Below, one piece after another: positions 9,895 to 19,235 of a DNA stretch of 64,000 bases. The notes beneath the pieces are model-generated. The model had not been told where the DNA came from. It saw only the letters and a program-made list of their open reading frames with translations, and made no database searches. The DNA lies in NCBI GenBank assembly GCA_028817895.1, contig JAPPOQ010000005.1, positions 34,652-98,651 on the forward strand, written 5' to 3'. The DNA is from Ahrensia sp. (lineage in GTDB: Bacteria; Pseudomonadota; Alphaproteobacteria; Rhizobiales; Rhizobiaceae). A program made the position numbers and the translations under genes. Every line of letters begins with the position of its first letter. The stretch's first letter is position 1.

Positions 9895-10574
9895 GCCAGG
9901 CAAAATCCTCAGCCTTTGCCGACAAGCTTCTCAGCGCCGAAGACGTCGTGACAGTATTCCGGCTGCTCGGTCGCAACATGCCGGGCAGAACGCGCGATGC
10001 GAAAGGCCCCAAGGATCAGCCCAACCCCTTCCGGTCTTGTGTGTCCTGCATGCTGTCAGCGCAATCGCGTGACGAGAACACAGCCAAAGCGTCGGCGGCC
10101 CTGTTTGCGCTGGCGGATACGCCGCAAGGCATTCTTGCCCTGAGCGATGAGGCAATTGCTGAGGCCATCAAACCGTGCGGGCTGTACAATATGAAAACCC
10201 GCAATCTCAAAATGATGTGTGCCTATCTTCTGGATGAGCTCGACGGCGAGGTTCCGCAAAACCGCGATGGATTGATGAAATTGCCCGGCATCGGTCGCAA
10301 ATGCGCCGATATCGTCATGAGCTTTACCTTTGGTGCTGATGTGATAGCCGTCGACACCCATGTCCACCGCGTGAGCAATCGTCTGGGTCTGGCGCGCGGC
10401 AAAACGGAAGCGCAGACTGCACAATCACTCGAAGAGCGGTCCCCGGCATGGGCCTTGCGAGACGGGCATTTCTGGCTGCTGCAATTCGGAAGGACGGTAT
10501 GCGTTTCGCGAGTCCCCAAATGTGAGGCTTGTTTCCTCAGTCACCTTTGCCCTTCGGCCTCGATCGCGACGTGA
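9891..10574 (+). CDS. Endonuclease III-like protein, second paralogue
   Basis: The 227-residue product has the HhH-GPD glycosylase features of endonuclease III: LPGIGRKCAD with catalytic Lys, VDTHVHR with catalytic Asp, and C-x6-C-x2-C-x5-C (CVSRVPKCEACFLSHLC) for the iron-sulfur cluster. It is clearly diverged from the first copy at 7646-8380. The ATG at 9891 overlaps the stop of the alkyltransferase gene; an in-frame upstream extension to 9648 is a shadow inside that gene. Translational coupling with an alkylation-repair gene suggests a role in damaged-base removal, but the substrate range is unknown. It converges with the msrA-like gene, 7 bp apart. Confidence 0.92.
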   Translation: MSQAKSSAFADKLLSAEDVVTVFRLLGRNMPGRTRDAKGPKDQPNPFRSCVSCMLSAQSRDENTAKASAALFALADTPQGILALSDEAIAEAIKPCGLYNMKTRNLKMMCAYLLDELDGEVPQNRDGLMKLPGIGRKCADIVMSFTFGADVIAVDTHVHRVSNRLGLARGKTEAQTAQSLEERSPAWALRDGHFWLLQFGRTVCVSRVPKCEACFLSHLCPSASIAT

Positions 10575-10581
10575 GAAAAAG

Positions 10582-11067
10582 TCAGGCGAGACTTTTGGCA
10601 AAACGCTCCCGCAAAAGCTTCAGCTTTGGATCGATGTAGGCCCTGCAGAACGGGCGTTGAGGATCGGTTTCGTAATAGTTGTGAAACCGTTCATCGGACG
10701 GTTTGAAGCCCTTGAAAAGCAGTGCGTTGGTGACCAGCGGCTCATCGAACCCGCTTGCCAGATGCGTGAGCAGCTCTTGTGCCGGTTCGAACTGCTCATC
10801 ATCGAAAGCGTAGACGGCGCTTCGATATTTGCCCCGCATCGAATGATTGGACGTGCTGGCATGAGTGCGCAAATGAATGTCGATCAACGACCGAAGGCCG
10901 ATAAGGCCGGAATCGAAATGCACGATGACAGCTTCCGACCAACTCTCATGCGGAGGCAATGAACGGATGAAGCCCTGCTCAACCCGTTCGACACCTTTCA
11001 GGGACTGGAAGACGGCTTCCGTACACCAATGGCAGCCACCACCCAGCCCGATTCTCTGCCCGCTCAA
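10582..11067 (-). CDS. Peptide-methionine (S)-S-oxide reductase, atypical short MsrA-like
   Basis: The 161-residue protein has GGGCHWCTEAVF, matching the MsrA active site GCFW but with His after the catalytic Cys. An acidic residue at SEAVIVHFD corresponds to the conserved Glu, and KYRSAVYAF and YYETDPQRPFC (possible resolving Cys) follow. The usual GYxGG segment is replaced by GFIRSLPPHE. It is therefore a divergent MsrA branch that I recall as common in rhizobia; reduction of methionine sulfoxide is likely but not proven. Its ATG overlaps the stop of the upstream secreted protein gene (ATGA), so the two are co-expressed. Confidence 0.8.
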   Translation of the reverse strand: MSGQRIGLGGGCHWCTEAVFQSLKGVERVEQGFIRSLPPHESWSEAVIVHFDSGLIGLRSLIDIHLRTHASTSNHSMRGKYRSAVYAFDDEQFEPAQELLTHLASGFDEPLVTNALLFKGFKPSDERFHNYYETDPQRPFCRAYIDPKLKLLRERFAKSLA

Positions 11068-11411
11068 TGGCGGAAGAAGCCGCGACGATTGCGGAACCCG
11101 CTGCGTACCCGGCGCTCCCCATTGGGTCCGAAAGCCGGGCCATCCGTAAAGACGCGTGCGCGATCAAAGCCGCGAACATCACCCCGGAAATGACGGTGCC
11201 GCCTTATACGATTGCGATGCGCATGGCTGCGCTTGAACCTGCGATGACGGTGAAAGCTACGCTTTTTGAAGCCCACTTGCGTAACATCAGCTGTCCCCGT
11301 CTGCGAGTTGGCTACCAGACCACTTGCTGGCCCAATCGGAGCCGCCTGAGCTGCCAGGGGCGCTGCTGCAAGGGCGATGGATACCGCGATCATTTTGAGT
11401 GAGAATTTCAT
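11064..11411 (-). CDS. Small secreted, Arg/His-rich basic protein of unknown function
   Basis: The 115-residue product begins with a clear Sec signal peptide (MKFSLKMIAVSIALAAAPLA followed by AQAAP, cleavage likely after AQA, about residue 23). The mature part is strongly basic, rich in Arg, His and Phe, and contains no Met. I do not recognise a family. The start at 11411 is set by the ribosome site GAGAGGA just upstream; a longer in-frame ORF reaches 11489 but would bury the signal peptide. It is translationally coupled to the MsrA-like gene, hinting at an envelope or oxidative-stress setting, which is inference. Confidence 0.7.
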   Translation of the reverse strand: MKFSLKMIAVSIALAAAPLAAQAAPIGPASGLVANSQTGTADVTQVGFKKRSFHRHRRFKRSHAHRNRIRRHRHFRGDVRGFDRARVFTDGPAFGPNGERRVRSGFRNRRGFFRH

Positions 11412-11552
11412 GGCGCTGTCCTCTCGGTTTGCCGACCGCACTATTTGTGTTGTCTGACAGAGATTTAGGCCTATTGAGATGCGACACAACAGCTCTCACG
11501 CTTTCGTCAGGGAGGTTTGATATCACGCATCTCAACGTCGACAATATACGCC

Positions 11553-12563
11553 ATGCGCTTTGACAAACTTTTGCGACCGACACCGCGGGGACTCTACTGT
11601 CCACCCGGCGATTTCCACATTGATCCAGTCATGCCGGTTGCGCGCGCTCTGATCACGCATGGTCACGCAGATCATGCGAGAGCAGGCCATGGCGAAATTT
11701 GGGCGACGCGGCAAACGCTTGATATCATGGCGATCCGATATGGTGCGGACCACTGCCATGTGGCGCATGTCGCCGATTTACGAGAGACGTTTAAGGTCAA
11801 CGGGGTCACGGTCGGCTTCTGGCCGGCGGGGCATGTACTGGGTTCGGCCCAAATCCTGGTCGAGTATTCAGGATGCAGGATCGTTGCGTCAGGAGATTAC
11901 AAGCGCCGCAGAGACCCTTCTTGCGAACCGTTTGAGCCAGTCGCCTGCGACGTCTTTATCACGGAAGCCACCTTTGCTCTGCCGGTGTTTCGCCACCCCG
12001 ATACGCAGGGGGAGATTGACAAGCTTCTTACTTCGGTTCGGCATTTTCCTGAACGAGCGCATCTGGTTGGCGTTTACGCCTTAGGCAAGGCGCAAAGGGT
12101 CATCCGACATCTGCGCGAAGCCGGCTATGCAGAACCGATCTACATCCATGGATCACTGGCGCGTCTGTGCGACTACTACGAAAGCCAGGGATATCCGCTT
12201 GGTCCGTTGCTTCCGGCAACCCTGGACAAAGGAAAGAAGGGCGACTTTGCAGGAGCAATCGTGCTTGGCCCTCCCTCAGCGCTGAACGACAAATGGGCGC
12301 GCCGCTTTCCCGACCCCATTTCCTGCTTTGCAAGCGGATGGATGCAGGTGCGCCAACGCGCCAAGCAGCGCAGCGTCGAGCTGCCTTTGATTCTATCTGA
12401 CCATTGCGACTGGGACGAGTTAATCGACACGATCAGCGAACTGTCGCCCAAGGAGATTTGGGTCACCCATGGACGAGACGATGCGTTGGTTCGCTGGTGT
12501 GAACTCAATGGCCTGAAGGCGAGGCCGCTTCATCTGGTGGGATATGAGGAGGACGCCGAGTGA
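11553..12563 (+). CDS. Ligase-associated DNA exonuclease (metallo-beta-lactamase fold)
   Basis: The 336-residue protein has the metal-binding ITHGHADHARAGH motif near residue 35 and beta-CASP-like features, including a conserved WVTHG near the C-terminus. It belongs to the MBL exonucleases (COG1236-like) encoded with ATP-dependent DNA ligases. The N-terminus MRFDKLLRPTPRGLYCPPGD matches the family, so ATG 11553 is preferred; TTG 11517 is in frame but sits too close to the GGAGG at 11511. Its stop overlaps the GTG start of the ligase (GTGA), indicating coupled translation and supporting joint action in end processing and ligation. Confidence 0.9.
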   Translation: MRFDKLLRPTPRGLYCPPGDFHIDPVMPVARALITHGHADHARAGHGEIWATRQTLDIMAIRYGADHCHVAHVADLRETFKVNGVTVGFWPAGHVLGSAQILVEYSGCRIVASGDYKRRRDPSCEPFEPVACDVFITEATFALPVFRHPDTQGEIDKLLTSVRHFPERAHLVGVYALGKAQRVIRHLREAGYAEPIYIHGSLARLCDYYESQGYPLGPLLPATLDKGKKGDFAGAIVLGPPSALNDKWARRFPDPISCFASGWMQVRQRAKQRSVELPLILSDHCDWDELIDTISELSPKEIWVTHGRDDALVRWCELNGLKARPLHLVGYEEDAE

Positions 12564-14212
12564 AGCCTTTCGCCACGCTTTTGGACCGTTTGGTGCTCAC
12601 GCCGTCACGCAACGCCAAACTGCGCCTGCTGGTGGATTACTTCGAGCAGGTGCCGGACCCCGATCGAGGATACGGCCTTGCAGCCATCACGCGCGATCTC
12701 GACATCGTATCGGTCAAACCCGCCATGCTGCGCAATCTTGTTCATGAACGCATGGATGAGGTGCTGTTCAAACTGTCCTACGATTATGTGGGGGACTTGG
12801 CCGAAACGATTGCGCTTGTCTGGGACAATGACGTCACGGTCACATCTACAAAGGATGCTGACTCCAGCCCTCGCGATCACAACGGCGCGCCTCTGCTCTT
12901 GTCGGAAGTCGTCGAGCGATTGCAGCGAATGGGAAAGAGCGAGGCCCTCAAGCAGGTGTCGAGCTGGCTCGATCAACTGGACGCATCTGGTCGCTATGCT
13001 CTGCTGAAACTTATCACTGGCGGTATGCGCATTGGCGTGACGGCGCGGCTGGCCAAGCAGGCGCTTGCGCTATTCGGGCAGCGCCATATCGACGTTGATA
13101 TCGTGGAGATTGAGGAACTTTGGCACGGGCTTGAGATTCCCTACACTGATCTGTTTGCCTGGTTAGAAGGTGATGCGCAAAAGCCAGTCCAGCGCGCCGC
13201 CGCTCCGTTCCGGCCTGTTATGCTGGCCAACCCACTGGCCGATGGCGACATGCGCAAGCTCGACCCTTCCGACTATGCGGCTGAATGGAAATGGGACGGT
13301 ATTCGCGTGCAAGCGACCTGTGAGGCTGGAACAAGACGGCTCTATTCGCGCACAGGAGACGACATCGGCCGTTCTTTTCCCGATCTTCTGGAGCATATGA
13401 ATTTCGAAGGCGCCCTTGATGGCGAACTGCTGGTCGGGCGTCCCGGCGATAAGGGCATCGATATCGGAAGTTTCTCCGATCTTCAGCAGAGGCTCAATCG
13501 CAAGACCGTGTCGAAGAAGCTGCTCGCCTCTCATCCCGTCATTGTTCGCGTCTATGACCTGCTGGCGGAAGGCGAAACCAACTTGCGCGAAGCAGATTTT
13601 TGCCAGCGCAGGGAAGCTCTGGAGCGTTTCGTTCCGTCACTGGAACCGACGCGCTTTGATCTTTCGCCGCTCGTTGATTTCGAAAGCTGGGATGAACTTG
13701 CGTCCGCGCGCGAGAATGTCCCGCACCCCATCATTGAAGGCGTGATGATCAAGCAGTGGAACTCGAGCTATGTGCCCGGGCGTCCGAAGGGACCCTGGTT
13801 CAAATGGAAAAAGGACCCGATGCTCATCGATGCGGTTCTCATGTACGCACAGCGCGGCCACGGAAAACGCTCAAGCTTTTATTCCGACTACACCTTCGGT
13901 GTGTGGACAGGCGAGGGGTCGCTGGTCCCCGTTGGAAAGGCCTATTTCGGCTTCACCGATGACGAGTTGAAGCAAATCGACAAATTTGTACGCGACAACA
14001 CAGTGGAACGCTTTGGGCCAGTGCGATCCGTGCGTGCTTCGAAGGATTTCGGCCTGGTTCTGGAGATCGCATTTGAGGGAATTCAGCGATCAAGCCGACA
14101 TAAGAGCGGTGTCGCGATGCGTTTTCCGCGCATCAGCAAGTTGCGCTGGGACAAGCCACCCGCTGAAGCGGATACGATTGAAACGGTCGAAGCACTGCTT
14201 GATCCTGCCTGA
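12560..14212 (+). CDS. ATP-dependent DNA ligase (bacterial Lig/LigC-like with N-terminal DNA-binding domain)
   Basis: The 550-residue enzyme has an N-terminal helical DNA-binding region (about 1-200), the nucleotidyltransferase motif EWKWDGIRVQ with adenylated Lys244, motif III-like LDGELL, IEGVMIKQW and KWKKDP motifs IV-V, and a C-terminal OB fold. ATP-dependent ligases of this type are accessory to the essential NAD-dependent LigA and take part in damage repair with the coupled exonuclease and the Lhr-type helicase. The GTG start overlaps the exonuclease stop. No polymerase or primase domain is fused, so this is not the LigD type of NHEJ. Confidence 0.95.
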   Translation: MKPFATLLDRLVLTPSRNAKLRLLVDYFEQVPDPDRGYGLAAITRDLDIVSVKPAMLRNLVHERMDEVLFKLSYDYVGDLAETIALVWDNDVTVTSTKDADSSPRDHNGAPLLLSEVVERLQRMGKSEALKQVSSWLDQLDASGRYALLKLITGGMRIGVTARLAKQALALFGQRHIDVDIVEIEELWHGLEIPYTDLFAWLEGDAQKPVQRAAAPFRPVMLANPLADGDMRKLDPSDYAAEWKWDGIRVQATCEAGTRRLYSRTGDDIGRSFPDLLEHMNFEGALDGELLVGRPGDKGIDIGSFSDLQQRLNRKTVSKKLLASHPVIVRVYDLLAEGETNLREADFCQRREALERFVPSLEPTRFDLSPLVDFESWDELASARENVPHPIIEGVMIKQWNSSYVPGRPKGPWFKWKKDPMLIDAVLMYAQRGHGKRSSFYSDYTFGVWTGEGSLVPVGKAYFGFTDDELKQIDKFVRDNTVERFGPVRSVRASKDFGLVLEIAFEGIQRSSRHKSGVAMRFPRISKLRWDKPPAEADTIETVEALLDPA

Positions 14213-14232
14213 GAACCGCGCGGTGACGACTG

Positions 14233-14763
14233 TCAGTCGATGCGCTTTAACCCATTGGAAAAGCGCTTCCAGTTTTCAACATAGTGTGCTGCCGACATCT
14301 GCAGCATTTGCAGTGCCTTTTCATCCAACTCACGCACAGCCTTTGCAGGCGATCCCACGATGAGGCTGTGTTCGGGAAACTCCTTTCCCTCTGTCACCAA
14401 GGCCCCCGCACCGACAATCGAACCGGCACCTATCTTGGCGCCGTTGAGCACGATCGCCCCCATGCCGATAAGAGCATTGTCGCCAATGGTACATCCATGA
14501 AGCATCGCTTTGTGACCGATTGTGCACCCCTTTCCGATGGTGAGCGGAAAGCCGAGATCGGTGTGCATGACCGTGTTTTCCTGGATATTTGTTCCCTCGC
14601 CAATGCGGATCGGTTCATTGTCACCGCGAATAACAGCGCCAAACCAGATGCCGACATCTTCGCCGATATGCACATTGCCGATGACATGAGCATCCGGCGC
14701 CACCCAATAGCGGTTCTCATCCGCAATCTCGGGTCGTCTTCCATCAAGTTCATATAGGGGCAT
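14233..14763 (-). CDS. Gamma-class carbonic anhydrase family protein
   Basis: The 176-residue protein is built of hexapeptide repeats forming a left-handed beta-helix (runs such as VIGNVHIGEDVGIWFGAVIR and IGDNALIGMGAIV). The histidines in HTDLGF, IGHKAMLHG are at the expected metal-ligand places. A perfect AGGAGG lies just upstream of the ATG at 14763, which settles the start against a longer ORF reaching 14859. Members bind Zn, Co or Fe and may hydrate CO2, but many bacterial relatives (YrdA, CaiE, PaaY) have other or no known activity. It lies downstream of the hydroxyacid dehydrogenase on the same strand, 92 bp away. Confidence 0.88.
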   Translation of the reverse strand: MPLYELDGRRPEIADENRYWVAPDAHVIGNVHIGEDVGIWFGAVIRGDNEPIRIGEGTNIQENTVMHTDLGFPLTIGKGCTIGHKAMLHGCTIGDNALIGMGAIVLNGAKIGAGSIVGAGALVTEGKEFPEHSLIVGSPAKAVRELDEKALQMLQMSAAHYVENWKRFSNGLKRID

Positions 14764-14855
14764 TGGCGTTGACCTCCTGTGGCTGGCCCGATTCTCAAGC
14801 GGCTTTAAGTTGTTTGATGGATGGCATTCGCCGTCATGACAAGGCGACGGGCTGT

Positions 14856-15854
14856 TCAATATCCGCGTTTGGGATCAACGACATTTGTAAGTGTCTCCCC
14901 CCGGCGGTAGCGGGTCAGATTGTCGCTGAACATTTCGACAGATTTGACCTCCCAGCCCTCAAAGACGGACGAACAATGCGGCGTGATGACAACATTTTCG
15001 TAGGCCCATAATGGATGATCATCGGGCAGAGGTTCGGTGCTGAAAACATCGAGCGCCGCTCCACGAATTAGATCGGAATCGAGCGCATCGAGCAGCGCTT
15101 GCTCATCGACCACTCCCCCACGCGACACGTCGATCAAAACCGCCATCTCCTTCATCGCGCGAAAGGCATCACTCGAGATCAACGCCCGGGTGCTTTCAAC
15201 CAACGGAACGCACACCGCCACATAGTCAGCCCGCTCCCACAATTGGCTAAGCTCGCTTACTCCATGAACCGCATCGACACAGGCTACTGGCTGCGGTCTG
15301 GCACGCACACCAAGTGTTTTCATTCCATTGGCCTTGGCAAGCCTGGCCACTGCCTGCCCGGTCTTTCCCAGACCGATGATCAAGACAACTTTGTCGGCAA
15401 TCGGTTCAACTTGCCCGGCGATCCATCTGCGGCCCCGCTTCGCTTCCAGAAACTGCGGAAGACGCAAGGAAAAATGCAACATCATGCCAAGCACATATTG
15501 CGCCATCATATCCGCTGCCACGCCAGCAGCATTGGTTACGGTCAGCTTGTGCGGGTCCCATGGATTCAAGTGATCGGTACCCGAACCGCCAACCGACACC
15601 CACTTCACCGTTTTCGAGTCAAGCAAGGCCGCTCTTGGAAAGTCAGGGGTACCTGCAAATCGAACGGAATAGACAATGTCTGCTCGGGTTCGTGAGATCA
15701 CATCCGGCAGATCGCGATAGGTCTCGCAGCAATGAACCTTCAAGTCAGGGTGCCGGGTCTGCAGAACCTGCTTCGCCTGCATCGCCTTGTCAGAGTGCAC
15801 AATGACAATCGGAGTCTGCATCGCTTGATCGCGGGAATGTGCTTGGTCGCTCAT
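14856..15854 (-). CDS. D-2-hydroxyacid dehydrogenase, NAD(P)-dependent
   Basis: The 332-residue protein contains the Rossmann motif IIGLGKTGQAVA, the catalytic Arg in DVSRGGVVDE, Glu in DVFSTEPLPDDHPLW, and His in TPHCSS, the full catalytic set of this family. It reduces 2-ketoacids such as glyoxylate or hydroxypyruvate to D-2-hydroxyacids or the reverse; the exact substrate is not readable. The start may be ATG 15854 or ATG 15821 (MQTPIVIVH). It lies 101 bp downstream of polA on the same strand. Confidence 0.88.
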   Translation of the reverse strand: MSDQAHSRDQAMQTPIVIVHSDKAMQAKQVLQTRHPDLKVHCCETYRDLPDVISRTRADIVYSVRFAGTPDFPRAALLDSKTVKWVSVGGSGTDHLNPWDPHKLTVTNAAGVAADMMAQYVLGMMLHFSLRLPQFLEAKRGRRWIAGQVEPIADKVVLIIGLGKTGQAVARLAKANGMKTLGVRARPQPVACVDAVHGVSELSQLWERADYVAVCVPLVESTRALISSDAFRAMKEMAVLIDVSRGGVVDEQALLDALDSDLIRGAALDVFSTEPLPDDHPLWAYENVVITPHCSSVFEGWEVKSVEMFSDNLTRYRRGETLTNVVDPKRGY

Positions 15855-15955
15855 GCAAGCCCTGACGCGTTCTGTCCAGTCTTGTCAACGGGTGGTGCCC
15901 ATCTGACTCTGGCGCATTGCATTTGGAGCGCGTCCCCATCGTCTCGCACGTCGAT

Positions 15956-18889
15956 CTAATGCGCCTCGTCCCAATTGTCGGCGGCGCGGGCGTCAACCTT
16001 GAGTGGAACTTTCAGCTGGAGCACGGGGAGTGTCGCCGATTCCATGACTTTGCTCACGAGTGGAATCGTGTCATCGACTTCTCTTTCCGGCACTTCGAAT
16101 ATCAGCTCATCATGGACCTGCAACAGCATCCGCGCTGAAAGATTGGCCTGGTCCAGCGCTGCATCCATGCGAACCATGGCGCGGCGAATGATGTCCGCAG
16201 CACTTCCCTGAATCGGCGCATTGATCGCTGCGCGCTCGTTGAAGGCACGCATGGATGGGTTCGACGCCTTGATGTCCGGATAGTGCGCCTTACGGCCAAA
16301 GATCGTCTCCACATAACCATGCTCGCGAGCGAAGGCCTTGGTTTCCTCCATATAGTCCTTGATGCCTGGAAATCGTTCAAAATACATCTTGATGTAGTCG
16401 GCGGCTTCGCTGCGTTCGATGCCCAGATTGTTGGCCAGACCGAATGCCGAAATGCCGTAAATGATGCCAAAGTTGATCGCTTTTGCCTGACGGCGGATCA
16501 TCGGGTCCATTCCCTCAACCGGCACCTTGAACATTTCCGACGCGGTCATGGCGTGAATGTCGACACCATCTTCAAAGGCTCGACGCAGTTGCGCGATGTC
16601 GGCGATATGGGCCAGCACACGCAATTCAATCTGGCTGTAGTCGGCGGAGACGAGCTTGTGACCCGGTTCGGCGACAAAGGCCGTGCGGATCTTGCGGCCT
16701 TCTTCGGTGCGCACCGGAATATTTTGCAGATTGGGCTCCGATGATGAAAGGCGACCGGTGGAGGTCGATGCCATCGCGTAGGACGTATGCACCCGTTTGG
16801 TGTTGGGGTTGATGTAGTTCGGCAGAGCATCCGTGTAGGTGGACTTCAGTTTCGTCAACTGCCGCCAGTCAACAATCTTGCGAGGCAGTTTGTGACCTTC
16901 GGCTGCGAGATCCTCCAATTGCTGCGCGCCCGTCGCCCATTGGCCCGTTTTGGTTTTCTTGCCACCCGGCAACCCCATTTCACCAAACAAAATATCACCG
17001 AGCTGCTTGGGCGAGCCGATGTTGAACCTCTGGCCAGCGATCTCGTAAATCTCGTCTTCAAGCTGCGCTGCTTTTTGCGCCAGATCGCCGGACAGGCGAG
17101 ACAGGATTTGCCGGTCAACACTGATCCCACGGGCTTCCATCCGGCAGATCACATCGACCAGAGGCCGCTCCAACCTCTCATAGACCACATTCATGCGTTC
17201 CGCGATCAACCGCGCTTTGAGCACCTGCCAGAGCCTCAGCGTGACATCGGCGTCTTCCGCAGCATAGGCGGTGGCCTTGTCGATGGGGACTTTGTCGAAC
17301 GACACCATCTTTTTGCCCGATCCCGCAACATCCTTAAACGGGATGGGCTTGTGGCCAAGGATCGCCTCTGACAGGGCATCCATGCCGTGCTTGTTGCGCC
17401 CTGCATCCAGGGCATAGGACAACAACATGGTGTCGTCGAACGGGCCAACTTCAATTCCATAGCGCGACAGAAGCAGCCAGTCATACTTCATGTTTTGCGC
17501 CACCTTCAAAACACCCGGCGCTTCAAGAAGCGGCTTGAGCAGTGCCAACGCCTCCATCCTGTCAATTTGATCCGGATCCAGTCCCTCGCTGAACATGTCA
17601 TCGTCACCCGATGACCCATCCTTCAAATGAGCGAGCGGCACATAGCAGGCAGCCACTGCGCCATCAATACGCGCAATGGCGAGGGACACCCCCACCAGAT
17701 CGGCCTGCATCGCATCCACCGAAGTAGCTTCAGTATCCATGGCAACGACGCCAAGATGCATGGCTTCATCAATCCAGCCCTTCAAAGCATCAAGCGAGCG
17801 CACAGTCTCGTAGCTGCTGTGATCGATCGCGACGCCCGCCGCAGCGGTAACCTTCTGATCTGCGAGATGCTTCGGTGTGTAGACACCGTCTTGCTTGGCT
17901 ATCGCATCGGACGCCGCATTCGCATCCCCATCGAAATCCGGGCCTCTTTGCTCAAATCCCTCGACATCGATCTCTTCGGCTTCGATCTGGGAAGCTTCCG
18001 TCTCTGTTGCAGCAGCCACACGGCGCGTCAGCGTATTGAGCTCCATGCCCTTGAGGAATGACACCAGTTTTGGACCATTGAGTGGATGCAGCCGCATCTC
18101 ATCCAGCTGCACGTCGATTGGCGTTTGCGCATCCAGCGTGACCAGCCTTTTGGAAAGCCGCGCCTGATCAGCAAACTCGATCAGGTTCTCGCGTCTCTTG
18201 TTCTGCTTGATCTCGCTGGCACGCTCCAGCAACTCCTCCAGCGTTCCGTATTCATCCAGCAACTGCGCCGCCGTTTTCGGACCGATGCCAGGAACGCCCG
18301 GGACATTGTCAGTGGAGTCGCCATTCAGCGCCTGCAAGTCGATCATTTTGTCGGGGTCAACACCGAATTTGGCAAACACCGCTTCGGCGTCGACAATGAC
18401 ATCCTTCATCGTGTCATACATGACCACCTGATCAGTGATGAGCTGCATGAGGTCTTTGTCGGAGGACACGATGGTGACGTCAGCACCGGCCTCCTGAGCG
18501 AGGCGAGCATAGGTGGCGATGAGATCGTCAGCCTCATAGCCCTCCTTTTCGATGCAGGGCACATCGAAGGCGCGTGTTGCCTCTCGGATCAGCGCAAATT
18601 GAGGGCGCAAATCGTCCGGCGGCTCGTCGCGATTGGCCTTGTATTCCGGGTAGATCTCGTTGCGAAACGTGGTGGAGGAGTAGTCGAAAATGACCGCGAA
18701 ATGAGTCGGCACCACCCCCGCCGCGGTGTCGCGCGCATCCTGCAGCAGCTTCCAGAGCATGTTGCAGAAGCCTGATACAGCACCGATCGGAAGCCCGTCT
18801 GACTTTCTCGTGAGCGGGGGAAGGGCATGATAGGCCCGGAAAATATAGGCCGATCCATCGACCAAAAAGAGATGATCACCCGTCTTCAT
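15956..18889 (-). CDS. polA: DNA polymerase I
   Basis: The 977-residue enzyme carries all three activities. An N-terminal 5'-3' flap nuclease is present (LVDGSAYIFRAYHA, and EADDLIATYA). The 3'-5' proofreading domain looks intact, with DTE near residue 386, NMKYDW and YAAEDADVT. The family A polymerase domain follows, with DYSQIELRVLAHI near residue 748, the O-helix segment RRQAKAINFGIIYG and QVHDELIFEV near the end. It fills gaps in excision repair and processes Okazaki fragments. The length is normal for alphaproteobacteria. It closes a run of repair genes that starts at the left edge of the window. Confidence 0.98.
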   Translation of the reverse strand: MKTGDHLFLVDGSAYIFRAYHALPPLTRKSDGLPIGAVSGFCNMLWKLLQDARDTAAGVVPTHFAVIFDYSSTTFRNEIYPEYKANRDEPPDDLRPQFALIREATRAFDVPCIEKEGYEADDLIATYARLAQEAGADVTIVSSDKDLMQLITDQVVMYDTMKDVIVDAEAVFAKFGVDPDKMIDLQALNGDSTDNVPGVPGIGPKTAAQLLDEYGTLEELLERASEIKQNKRRENLIEFADQARLSKRLVTLDAQTPIDVQLDEMRLHPLNGPKLVSFLKGMELNTLTRRVAAATETEASQIEAEEIDVEGFEQRGPDFDGDANAASDAIAKQDGVYTPKHLADQKVTAAAGVAIDHSSYETVRSLDALKGWIDEAMHLGVVAMDTEATSVDAMQADLVGVSLAIARIDGAVAACYVPLAHLKDGSSGDDDMFSEGLDPDQIDRMEALALLKPLLEAPGVLKVAQNMKYDWLLLSRYGIEVGPFDDTMLLSYALDAGRNKHGMDALSEAILGHKPIPFKDVAGSGKKMVSFDKVPIDKATAYAAEDADVTLRLWQVLKARLIAERMNVVYERLERPLVDVICRMEARGISVDRQILSRLSGDLAQKAAQLEDEIYEIAGQRFNIGSPKQLGDILFGEMGLPGGKKTKTGQWATGAQQLEDLAAEGHKLPRKIVDWRQLTKLKSTYTDALPNYINPNTKRVHTSYAMASTSTGRLSSSEPNLQNIPVRTEEGRKIRTAFVAEPGHKLVSADYSQIELRVLAHIADIAQLRRAFEDGVDIHAMTASEMFKVPVEGMDPMIRRQAKAINFGIIYGISAFGLANNLGIERSEAADYIKMYFERFPGIKDYMEETKAFAREHGYVETIFGRKAHYPDIKASNPSMRAFNERAAINAPIQGSAADIIRRAMVRMDAALDQANLSARMLLQVHDELIFEVPEREVDDTIPLVSKVMESATLPVLQLKVPLKVDARAADNWDEAH

Positions 18890-19074
18890 CTGCCCTCAAA
18901 ATTCTCGTAAGGTCTTGCAAAAAATACATATTCTTGGCTCATGTCTATGCGCAAAGCACATGTTGTCTTCTGCCATTATCATAGCGCACAAATTTTCATT
19001 TGGTCGATACATCTATCACCTGACGCACACGCGATTGTAATTCACTTGTCATTTCGCCTCCTTGATAATGCCTG

Positions 19075-19110
19075 TTGCGCCGCACAATTTCAGCGCCAGG
19101 GGCGGCGCAA
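19075..19110. repeat. Inverted repeat, 9-bp perfect arms
   Basis: TTGCGCCGC and GCGGCGCAA are exact complements with an 18-nt loop. No T-run follows on either strand, so a terminator is not supported. Confidence 0.7.
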
Positions 19111-19204
19111 AGTCGACCTTACCGCATCGCAAATTTCTGTAGCTGCGGGCCATGTTCTCCGCCCTTTCCCTCTCCTGAGCGGAGTGCGTGGCAGCCTCTG
19201 GCGG

Positions 19205-19235
19205 CCCTGGTCTTTCTTCCCCCGAAAGATCAGGG
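19205..19235 (+). repeat. Stem-loop with 12-bp arms in the presumed leader of the M20 peptidase
   Basis: CCCTGGTCTTTC pairs with GAAAGATCAGGG through eleven Watson-Crick pairs and one G-U pair, enclosing the loop TTCCCCC. It ends 85 bp before the ATG at 19321. The single G-U means the stem is fully paired only when transcribed on the plus strand. Confidence 0.65.
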
